Shown: piece by piece, positions 1 through 6,274 of the stretch | Layout of the letters: the number at the start of each line of letters is the position of its first letter | How positions within the stretch are numbered: the first letter of the stretch is position 1 | Source of the DNA: an uncultured Clostridia bacterium | Lineage (GTDB): Bacteria; Bacillota; Clostridia; Christensenellales; Borkfalkiaceae | DNA length: 8,892 bases | Assembly (NCBI GenBank): GCA_945834965.1 | Contig: CAMAHZ010000041.1 | Coordinates: forward strand, 1 to 8,892 | Reading direction: 5' to 3' | Notes under the pieces: model-generated | Told to the model about the DNA's origin: nothing | The model's input: only the letters and a program-made list of their open reading frames with translations | The model's database searches: none | Made by a program: the position numbers and the translations under genes

Positions 1-54
1 TTTTTTACGCAAAATCGCGGTTGACCCGACAATATACGCTAATTAACGGGGTTT

Positions 55-858
55 TTACCTTTTATCCGACGTCATATTGCGGCGGAAAGCCAAAAGCGAG
101 AGAACTATTGCCGCCACCAGCACTACCGCAACGGGAATAACGCCGAGCGCCGCAACGGAATCGAAAGAATATGCAACTATATTGCCCTGAGCGTCGGGCA
201 TGGTGTGATTTGCTCCCGTAATAACCCTGCCTATATAGACCGCAGGATAGAAGGGCAAACACCTGCAAAAGGTTTCAAACCCGCCCATAGTGTCAAGCGG
301 CATCCAACAACCGCCTAAAATACCTGCACCGCAAATAAGCGCAGAGCATAGACCGGGCGCAGATTTATCGGACAGCACGCTGCCGAAGAGTATGCCAACG
401 AAGATAAAGGTTATAAGCGTGGGTAGCATTGCTATCGAAAGCAGCATTGCCGCACCGAACGAGAAGTACGCACCGCCGAAGATAACCGCCATAAGCCAGC
501 CGAAGAATATACAGACAATTTCCTGCACCACGCCCACAACAAAGCAGGGTAAGGCGTAACCTAAAACGAAGTCGCAGGTTTTCATAGGCGAAGAATACAG
601 CCTTACTAAAAACGCCGACGACCTGTCCTTACTAACCAAAATGCTTTCCATAAGCATAACGAAGGTGAACGAAAACAGCATAATTCCGGGTACGAGCGAT
701 TTTGCTTCGAATATCGCCATATTCTCGGGAATGAAATGGTTTATCACCTGAAACAACAGCAGCATTACGACGGGAAAACCAAGGCAGAATACGTAGATTA
801 AGGGGTCCCTAAGCATTTCCAAAGCGTTTCTCTTTACGAAAGCAAAAGTCCTTCTCAT
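55..858 (-). CDS. ABC-2 type exporter, permease subunit
   Basis: Integral membrane half of an ABC exporter, 267 residues, which should pair with the ATPase encoded just upstream. The N-terminus is typical of the ABC-2 membrane family: a short basic amphipathic stretch with LRDP at about residues 16-19, leading into the first membrane span. I read about six hydrophobic segments, near residues 20-40, 56-76, 98-125, 132-158, 168-188 and 235-258. The RLYSSPMK stretch after the second span resembles the R-L-x-S-x-P loop of DrrB/multidrug-type permeases. The protein ends in a basic tail (FRRNMTSDKR), probably cytoplasmic. The ATG overlaps the stop of the ATPase gene by four bases (ATGA), and AAGGGGGGA precedes it inside that gene, so the two are translationally coupled. 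Substrate is unknown; drug, antimicrobial peptide or lipid export are all possible. Family and role in export are firm, substrate is not. Confidence 0.9.
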   Translation of the reverse strand: MRRTFAFVKRNALEMLRDPLIYVFCLGFPVVMLLLFQVINHFIPENMAIFEAKSLVPGIMLFSFTFVMLMESILVSKDRSSAFLVRLYSSPMKTCDFVLGYALPCFVVGVVQEIVCIFFGWLMAVIFGGAYFSFGAAMLLSIAMLPTLITFIFVGILFGSVLSDKSAPGLCSALICGAGILGGCWMPLDTMGGFETFCRCLPFYPAVYIGRVITGANHTMPDAQGNIVAYSFDSVAALGVIPVAVVLVAAIVLSLLAFRRNMTSDKR

Positions 859-1586
859 AACTCTTCCCCCCTTGTTGCAAGCTCTACGAAGGCGTCTTCA
901 AAATTATCCTTACCTGCAAGCTCTTTAATCTCTTTACAGGTTCCGCAAGCTATAACTTTGCCCTTGACCATAATCGCAACCCTATCGCACAGCGCCTCAA
1001 TCTCTTCTAAGTAGTGCGAAGTAAGCACAATCGTCGTTTGGCTTTTAATCTTTTGAATTACCGTCCAAAGCTCTCTTCTCGCAAGCACGTCCAACCCGAG
1101 CGTAGGCTCGTCCAAAAACAGCACCTTAGGGTTGGAGACGAGCGCCGACGCAATCGAAAGCCGTCTTTGCCAGCCGCCCGACAGCGTCTTTGCCCTGCGG
1201 TTTAAATTATCTTCCAGAGAAAAAGTTTCAACTACTTTCTGAACGGCTTCAGCCTGCTCGCCCTTATCCTTATAATAAAGACTTGCAAAAAACTGCAAAT
1301 TTTCCTTAACCGTCAGATTAGGGGCAACGCTCGTCTCCTGCGGGGAAATATCCACAAGCCCTTTCACCTGACCTGACTGCGTTAAAATACTCTTACCGTA
1401 CACGAACGCTTCGCCGTCGGTCGGTTTGGTCAAGCCGCAGAGTATCTTAATAAGCGTGGTCTTACCTGCGCCGTTCACGCCCAAAAGCCCGAACAACTCA
1501 CCTTCTTCAACCTGCAAATCTACGCCCTTTAAAGCGTGGATTTCGCCGTAGCTTTTGCAGAGCGAATTACAAGAAATAACCTGCAT
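855..1586 (-). CDS. ABC exporter, ATP-binding subunit
   Basis: Cytoplasmic ATPase of 243 residues that drives the ABC-2 permease encoded downstream. All nucleotide-binding motifs are intact: Walker A GVNGAGKT at 36-43, Q-loop glutamine at about 83 (SPQET), signature LSGGW at 135-139, Walker B VLFLDEP at 155-161, D-loop GLD at 164-166 and the H-loop histidine at about 191 (TSH). The LSGGWQRRL form of the signature and the single-domain length fit the CcmA/DrrA-like multidrug exporter ATPases. The start is ATG, preceded by AGGAAGTGATTTT, which lies between the TetR stop and this start, leaving a 13-base gap. It is the middle gene of a repressor-ATPase-permease operon and has no promoter of its own that I can see. 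The ABC class is certain; the transported compound cannot be inferred. Confidence 0.95.
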   Translation of the reverse strand: MQVISCNSLCKSYGEIHALKGVDLQVEEGELFGLLGVNGAGKTTLIKILCGLTKPTDGEAFVYGKSILTQSGQVKGLVDISPQETSVAPNLTVKENLQFFASLYYKDKGEQAEAVQKVVETFSLEDNLNRRAKTLSGGWQRRLSIASALVSNPKVLFLDEPTLGLDVLARRELWTVIQKIKSQTTIVLTSHYLEEIEALCDRVAIMVKGKVIACGTCKEIKELAGKDNFEDAFVELATRGEEL

Positions 1587-1599
1587 AAAATCACTTCCT

Positions 1600-2166
1600 T
1601 TAATCCTTTAAATTTTCATACCGAGCCTTAAGCCCTATAAACATATCGCTGATGAGTACGCTAATCGTCTCATCGTCCAACTCGACGTAGGACGTTGCAA
1701 GCATTGTCGCTATGCCGTGAACGAACACCCAACACTCGCAATGAAACCTTTCGGCTAAATCCCCGTTTAAGCCCGTAGCGGACGAGAGCGAGTTTAAAAC
1801 GTTGGTTATATCGCCGCCGTCGGGCGCTTCTTTTCCATCTTTGCGGCTGCGCATAAAAAGATAGGAAAAGAGCTGTCTCTCTTCCCTTGCAAAGCGGATA
1901 TAACCCATTCCGTACGCCTTGTACTCCGGGTAAATACCACGCTCGACTTCGTCTTGAAGATAGGTTTGATAGACGGCGTTGATTAGCTTAACAACTTCGC
2001 CTTTAATCTCGTCCATTCCGCCGAAAGAAAGATAAATCGGTCGGGTTGAACAGCCCAACCACTTCGCAAGCGAGCGAGCGTTTAACGCAGACATACCGCT
2101 TTTTCTCACCAGCTCGTACGCGCCGTCGATTATCCTTTGCCTTGTAACCTGCTTTTTTGCCGACAC
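1600..2166 (-). CDS. TetR/AcrR family transcriptional repressor
   Basis: A 188-residue DNA-binding regulator. The N-terminal TetR helix-turn-helix covers about residues 8-55, with the scaffold and recognition helices in ARSLAKWLGCSTRPIYLSF (30-48); the A-x-x-L-G-x-S-x-x-x-I-Y-x-x-F pattern is diagnostic of the family. The C-terminal ligand-binding and dimerisation half is divergent. Its FVHGIATMLAT stretch (about 148-158) recalls the TetR_C 'WHG'-type domains. The start codon is GTG, chosen because AAGGGGG lies seven bases upstream and a start further in would cut into the HTH. It leads an operon with an ABC exporter, and a perfect palindrome lies directly after its promoter, so it very probably represses its own operon. 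The inducer is unknown, possibly a substrate of the exporter. Confidence 0.92.
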   Translation of the reverse strand: MSAKKQVTRQRIIDGAYELVRKSGMSALNARSLAKWLGCSTRPIYLSFGGMDEIKGEVVKLINAVYQTYLQDEVERGIYPEYKAYGMGYIRFAREERQLFSYLFMRSRKDGKEAPDGGDITNVLNSLSSATGLNGDLAERFHCECWVFVHGIATMLATSYVELDDETISVLISDMFIGLKARYENLKD

Positions 2167-2173
2167 GACTACA

Positions 2174-2180
2174 CCCCCTT
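2174..2180 (-). promoter_or_regulatory. Ribosome binding site fixing the GTG start of tetR
   Basis: AAGGGGG on the minus strand, followed by the seven-base spacer TGTAGTC and then GTG. The spacing is ideal. The only nearby upstream ATG (+ strand 2205-2207) is out of frame and inside the operator, so this site supports the non-ATG start. Confidence 0.75.
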
Positions 2181-2189
2181 ATTTTGATA

Positions 2190-2205
2190 GGTAACTTAAG
2201 TTACC
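2190..2205. promoter_or_regulatory. Palindromic operator, probable TetR binding site
   Basis: The 16-base sequence GGTAACTTAAGTTACC equals its own reverse complement at every position. It starts three bases after the -10 box of the tetR promoter, so it spans the expected transcription start (about 2200-2203) and most of the short leader. The length, symmetry and location match operators of autoregulated TetR proteins. Assignment to the adjacent regulator is inference from position; no second copy was noticed elsewhere in the window. Confidence 0.82.
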
Positions 2206-2208
2206 ATT

Positions 2209-2237
2209 AGTATAATATTAACGCGCCTGATTGTCAA
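2209..2237 (-). promoter_or_regulatory. Sigma-A type promoter of the tetR-ABC operon
   Basis: On the minus strand, a perfect -35 box TTGACA (+ strand 2232-2237), a 17-base spacer and a -10 box TATACT (2209-2214), one mismatch from TATAAT. Upstream, 2242-2263 is very AT-rich and could act as an UP element. The predicted start falls inside the palindrome at 2190-2205, leaving a leader of roughly 35 bases before the GTG. This is the best promoter in the window. Confidence 0.85.
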
Positions 2238-2299
2238 GCGCATTAATTAATTATTATTCTTAATCTATCCACGCCGCCTTAAGGGGTATGATTTTATAG

Positions 2300-4948
2300 T
2301 CAATTCACACGTTTTACGGGCTTTTTGATTGATTTTAGCCCGTATTTTTGCCGTTTACTCCTTTTCCTAATCAGGTACTGCAAGAGCTTATACCCTTCGC
2401 AAAAGATAATAACCGACAGCGAAGCGGCGGCGCAGAGCGCCCAGAGCTTTAAGGGGATTTCAACGATTTTAAATGCGGCGGCAAGGGGCGTTAAGCAAAG
2501 GGCAATATTCGCCGCAACGCCCAAAAGCACGGTCAAGAGCAAGACCTTATTTGAAAGTATTCCGCAGAATGCCGACTGCCTGCCGCTCCTTACGTTGAAC
2601 GCGTGAAAGAGCTCGGCAAAGCTTATGGTTATAAATGCCGCCGTCGTAGCCGACTGCGCCCCGAAAGACGCGAGCGCAAAGGCGTAGACGCCCACCGTGA
2701 CCAAAGTTATATATATCGCCGAGATTAAAATAAAGGACAGCGATTGCCTTGAAAAGAGCGCCTTTTCAGCCCGCATAGGCGGCAAACTCATTTCGTCCGA
2801 GCCGCCCTTTTCAACGCCCAACGCAAGCACGGGGAAACTGTCGGTTATAAGGTTCAGCCATAAAAGCTGGGTCGAAGGCAAAAAACCGCACCCCATAAAG
2901 GCAAAGGTGACGATTAAAATGGATAGTACTTCCGCAAGGTTAGTCGACAAAAAGAATTGTATGGTCTTTTTGACGTTGGAAGAGATTCGCCTGCCTTCCT
3001 TAACCGCCGCAACTATCGTGGTAAAGTTGTCGTCGCAGATGACCATATCGGCAACGCTCTTGGCGACTTCCGTTCCGCTTTTGCCCATAACGATTCCTAT
3101 ATCCGCACTCTTAAGGCTGGGGGCGTCGTTTACGCCGTCGCCCGTCATAGCCACCGTCTCTCCGCACGACTGCAACACCTTGACGATTACGCTTTTGTGC
3201 TTGGGCGACACCCTTGCAAAAACTCGCCCGTCCTTTATCGCCCGTTTAAGTTGAGCTTTTGTCATTTCGTCAAGCTGTTCACCCGTATAAACCTGACTTT
3301 CGTCCTGACAGATACCCGCCTTTTTAGCGATAGCAAACGCCGTGGGTGCGCTATCGCCCGTAATCATAACCGTAGTTATGCCTGCCCTTTGACACTCTTT
3401 AACCGCCTGATAAACGCCGTCCTTCAAGCCGTCCTGCATACCGCACGCGCCGAGCAGAACCAAGTCCCTTTCTTCTAAAATATCGTCCTTACGGCAGGCA
3501 AACGCAAGCACGCGCAGGGCGTTTGAAGAAAGGCTTTCACACTCCTTTAAAAACGAAGATTTATCATCTTGAGTTATAGGCTTAATTTTACCGCCCTTTT
3601 CAATATAGGCGCAACGGCTTAACAAAATCTCTACCGCGCCCTTGCAATACACCTTAACCCCGTTCGCCGTACTAACCTTTACGGACATAAGCTTTCTTTC
3701 GGACGAAAAGGGAATTTCACTCATTAGGGCATATTCGGGGGTTAAAGATAGTTCGTCGGCATATATCCTTAGGGCAATTTCGGTTGGGTCGCCCATATAC
3801 GCCCCCTTTTCGCCCTTTACCGAATTGCAGACCGCCATACACTCGTATAGCGAATTAGACCCCGTACTATGTGCCGTTGAACGCATTTTATCGGCAGAAA
3901 TAACCGTTACTACGCGCATTTGATTGCAGGTTAGCGTACCCGTTTTATCGGTGCAAATACAGGTGCAGCCGCCAAGCGTTTCCACGCATTTCATCTTGCG
4001 GATAACGACGTTTTCGCCGCTTAAACGCTGAACGCCCATAGCCGTAATTACCGACACTACGGCAGGCAACCCTTCCGGCACGGCGGCAACGGCAATGGCA
4101 ACCGCCGTCATAAAATTTTCCAACACCTTACCGCCCAAGCCGAACACGCCCACGCAGAACACGACGGCGGCAACGGCAACGACGAATGCGGAGATGATTT
4201 TGCCGAGCTTGTTCAAACTGCGCTCTAAGGGGGACGCAACCTTTTTAAGCTCGCCGAGCATTTTTGCAATCGTACCGATTTCGGTATCCGCACCCGTGGC
4301 GATTACCACGCCTTCGCCCCTGCCGCCCACGACGAAGGTCGAAGAAAAGGCGATATTCTTTGCGTCGTGGTAGTCCACCTTTTGCTTGTATATTGCGCCG
4401 TCGCATTTATCCACAGCCGCCGCTTCACCCGTTAAAGCCGCTTCCACGCAGCGCAGGGAATAAGCCTTGGTTATGCGAATATCGGCAGGCACCACGTCGC
4501 CTTCTTCCAAAAGCACGACGTCGCCTACGACCACTTCGCTACAGTCCACCTTTCTTTCAACGCCGCCGCGCCTGACCTTTGCAAAAGTACCGTTAAGCTT
4601 TTTAAGCCCTGCTATCGCCTTGTCCGCACGGTACTGCTGAATAGTGCCCACGACGGCGTTTAACAGTATTATAACGCAGATTATGGCGGTATCCGCAAGG
4701 TCGGAAACGCTCTTTGAAAGGAAGGCAACGACGGCTGAAATCAATGCGGCGCCGATTAAAAGCAGGGTCATCAAGTCGCCGAATTGAGAGAAAAACAGCC
4801 CGAAAACGTTTCTTTTTTTCTCTTCCTGTAAAATGTTTTTACCAAACCTTTCAAGCCTTGCCTTTGCTTCTTTTTCGCTAAGCCCCGACTTCTGGCTGTT
4901 TAGCTCGCTAAACGCCCGAGCCGCATTGCAATCGGTAAATTTAAGCAT
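2300..4948 (-). CDS. P-type Ca2+-transporting ATPase (type IIA, SERCA-like)
   Basis: An 882-residue cation pump that would expel Ca2+ from the cytoplasm at the cost of ATP. The order is N-terminal cation-ATPase domain (about 5-70), actuator domain with LTGEA at 172-176, M4 motif PEGLP at 291-295, phosphorylation motif CTDKTGTLT at 332-340 (Asp334 phosphorylated), nucleotide-binding KGA at 436-438, hinge MTGDGVND at 601-608, then M5-M10. By eye, the Ca2+ ligands of rabbit SERCA1 align with Glu292 (M4), Asn670 and Glu673 (M5), Asn699, Thr702 and Asp703 (M6) and Glu779 (M8), so both Ca2+ sites look kept. The usual TGES is TGEA here. Residues 861-882 hold 11 Lys/Arg and no acidic residue. The ATG has an in-frame stop two codons upstream and GGGGTGA before it. 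It stands alone between a terminator and the tetR promoter. A Mn2+ or mixed Ca2+/Mn2+ role is possible. Confidence 0.93.
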   Translation of the reverse strand: MLKFTDCNAARAFSELNSQKSGLSEKEAKARLERFGKNILQEEKKRNVFGLFFSQFGDLMTLLLIGAALISAVVAFLSKSVSDLADTAIICVIILLNAVVGTIQQYRADKAIAGLKKLNGTFAKVRRGGVERKVDCSEVVVGDVVLLEEGDVVPADIRITKAYSLRCVEAALTGEAAAVDKCDGAIYKQKVDYHDAKNIAFSSTFVVGGRGEGVVIATGADTEIGTIAKMLGELKKVASPLERSLNKLGKIISAFVVAVAAVVFCVGVFGLGGKVLENFMTAVAIAVAAVPEGLPAVVSVITAMGVQRLSGENVVIRKMKCVETLGGCTCICTDKTGTLTCNQMRVVTVISADKMRSTAHSTGSNSLYECMAVCNSVKGEKGAYMGDPTEIALRIYADELSLTPEYALMSEIPFSSERKLMSVKVSTANGVKVYCKGAVEILLSRCAYIEKGGKIKPITQDDKSSFLKECESLSSNALRVLAFACRKDDILEERDLVLLGACGMQDGLKDGVYQAVKECQRAGITTVMITGDSAPTAFAIAKKAGICQDESQVYTGEQLDEMTKAQLKRAIKDGRVFARVSPKHKSVIVKVLQSCGETVAMTGDGVNDAPSLKSADIGIVMGKSGTEVAKSVADMVICDDNFTTIVAAVKEGRRISSNVKKTIQFFLSTNLAEVLSILIVTFAFMGCGFLPSTQLLWLNLITDSFPVLALGVEKGGSDEMSLPPMRAEKALFSRQSLSFILISAIYITLVTVGVYAFALASFGAQSATTAAFITISFAELFHAFNVRSGRQSAFCGILSNKVLLLTVLLGVAANIALCLTPLAAAFKIVEIPLKLWALCAAASLSVIIFCEGYKLLQYLIRKRSKRQKYGLKSIKKPVKRVN

Positions 4949-5011
4949 ACTTCACCCCGTGATTATGCTTATTAAGTATCGGCGCAAAATATAACCGATA
5001 GGCGTTTAAAA

Positions 5012-5040
5012 GCCGCGCCTGCATAACACGCAGGCGCGGC
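5012..5040 (-). terminator. Intrinsic terminator after the glycosyltransferase gene
   Basis: A perfect 11-bp GC-rich stem, GCCGCGCCTGC paired with GCAGGCGCGGC, around a 7-base loop. On the minus strand it is followed by TTTTAAAC, a short U-tract. It starts 22 bases past the stop at 5063 and lies before the Ca2+ ATPase gene, so it should end the lyase/glycosyltransferase transcript. On the plus strand the stem is followed by AAAATT, so it is not an obvious terminator in that direction. Confidence 0.87.
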
Positions 5041-5062
5041 AAAATTAAGCCTTAAAATTTAA

Positions 5063-6244
5063 TTAATATAATTCAGTTCCGTCCTTAAGGGCTGGGAATT
5101 TTTTACACAGCAGCCCGAAGATATAACGGGCAGATTTTTCCGCGCCGTAGTTTTCCTTTTGCGTAAGAGCCGCATCCCTGTACGGGGTGAGAAGTTCGGG
5201 GCTTTTAGAAAAGCTTTCAATCAAGTCGCACGCCTTTTTTACGTTAAACTCCTTAATCGCGCTGCCCACGTCTTCTATGTAGTATTCGCCTATACGTTTT
5301 TCAATTTCGCAGGCGTAGTGGGTGATAATCTCGGGAACGCCGAAAAAGCAGGGCTCTGCCATAAGGCTTGCACCGCTCTTGCCGCAGGACACGTCCGACG
5401 CGGCTATAATTTCAAGCATATTGTCCGCCAAGCCGAAGGGCTTAAATACCGTGTTTCCAAGCGATTTTAACCCCATTAAATAGTTGTACAATTTTTCGTT
5501 CCTGCCGCAGACGACGATAAGGTTTATGGGCAAATCTCTTTTTAAAAGCTCTTCACACGTTTTTTTGCACTTACCCACACCGTAGCCGCCGTCGGCAACC
5601 AACACGGTGAATTTATTCTCGTCAACGCCGATTTCACGCCTAAGCTTTGCTTTATCGGGCGAGACGGCAAACGCTTCCTTTCTAATCAAAAACGGAACGA
5701 GCTTTAAATTATCCTCATTAAAGCGCTTTTTGTGCATTTTCATTGCACGGTTGTACCCTTTCGGCATTGACAATAGCGCCAAGTCACAGGGATAGCGGAA
5801 TAGCGTATTCATCCACACGTCGGGGCAATACATTGCAGTTAGCGGGCGGTTTTTCATCTTCATTGCGTAGTAGTTGGTCGCCCAGTGAGTGCTTACGACC
5901 AAATCGGGCTTGAGCTCGGTCATATGTTTTACGCCTTTTTTAAGCGCACCCCAGCCGATAAAGTCCACCGCACCCCAGGAAGAAAGTTTAACGCCCCAAA
6001 AGCGCATATTAAACGTTGCAAAATACCCCAAGGCAGGGCTTTTGTTGTAGCGCACTACGTTTTCGGCAAGCTCCTTTTCGTAGGTAATCAGCTTTTTATC
6101 CCCCTGCTCGGTAAAAAACTGCGAACGAACGACTTCGACCTTATCGCCGTAAAGCCGTTCAAACTCGTCCGCAATGCTATTCATAGGCATTATGTGCCCA
6201 AGCCCTGCTTCCGTAAACGGAAACACTACTCTTGGTTTATCCAT
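5063..6244 (-). CDS. GT-B glycosyltransferase, GT28/UgtP-MGDG synthase-like
   Basis: A 393-residue glycosyltransferase with no signal peptide or clear membrane span, so probably cytoplasmic or bound to the inner membrane face. The N-terminal half opens with a beta strand and the loop EAGLGHIMPMNSIADEF (about 12-28), matching the G-x-G-H-x-x-P acceptor-side loop of MurG, UgtP and plant MGDG synthases. The C-terminal half has the nucleotide-sugar face: a VLVADGGYGVGK strand-loop (about 214-225), an IVVCGRN strand, and GKSGASLMAEPCFFGVPEII (about 288-307), equivalent to the G-G-x-x-x-x-E-A motif that binds the sugar nucleotide. By family, a lipid acceptor such as diacylglycerol and a UDP-sugar donor are most likely, but neither can be read from sequence. 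AAAAAGGGG lies six bases before the ATG. It follows the pectate lyase by 30 bases and ends before a strong hairpin terminator. Confidence 0.82.
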   Translation of the reverse strand: MDKPRVVFPFTEAGLGHIMPMNSIADEFERLYGDKVEVVRSQFFTEQGDKKLITYEKELAENVVRYNKSPALGYFATFNMRFWGVKLSSWGAVDFIGWGALKKGVKHMTELKPDLVVSTHWATNYYAMKMKNRPLTAMYCPDVWMNTLFRYPCDLALLSMPKGYNRAMKMHKKRFNEDNLKLVPFLIRKEAFAVSPDKAKLRREIGVDENKFTVLVADGGYGVGKCKKTCEELLKRDLPINLIVVCGRNEKLYNYLMGLKSLGNTVFKPFGLADNMLEIIAASDVSCGKSGASLMAEPCFFGVPEIITHYACEIEKRIGEYYIEDVGSAIKEFNVKKACDLIESFSKSPELLTPYRDAALTQKENYGAEKSARYIFGLLCKKFPALKDGTELY

Positions 6245-6250
6245 TGAATT

Positions 6251-6259
6251 CCCCTTTTT
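6251..6259 (-). promoter_or_regulatory. Ribosome binding site of the glycosyltransferase gene
   Basis: AAAAAGGGG on the minus strand, six bases before the ATG at 6244. It occupies much of the 30-base gap after the lyase stop, leaving no room there for a full promoter or terminator. Confidence 0.7.
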
Positions 6260-6274
6260 ACTCTGCTTTTGTCT

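Noticed and set aside
1..54. Possible terminator or partial gene at the left edge (CGC-AAAATC-GCG)
   Set aside because: The stem is only 3 bp, no U-tract follows on the minus strand, and no start codon or coding frame is visible in these 54 bases.
62..268. 68-residue minus-strand frame inside the permease gene
   Set aside because: Out-of-frame overlap of the C-terminal part of the permease, whose own frame has membrane spans and a coupled start.
2261..2299. Possible terminator just after the Ca2+ ATPase stop (CCTTAAGG)
   Set aside because: This 8-base palindrome has no loop and no U-tract, so it cannot serve as a normal intrinsic terminator.
2697..3254. 185-residue open frame on the plus strand
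   Set aside because: It lies wholly antisense to conserved Ca2+ ATPase motifs, overlaps another plus-strand frame, and resembles no protein I know.
2957..3478. 173-residue open frame on the plus strand
   Set aside because: Antisense shadow of the P-domain and hinge of the Ca2+ ATPase; composition and lack of motifs fit a chance open frame.
4264..4575. 103-residue Arg/Pro-rich plus-strand frame
   Set aside because: Low-complexity shadow of the actuator domain of the Ca2+ ATPase; no start context.
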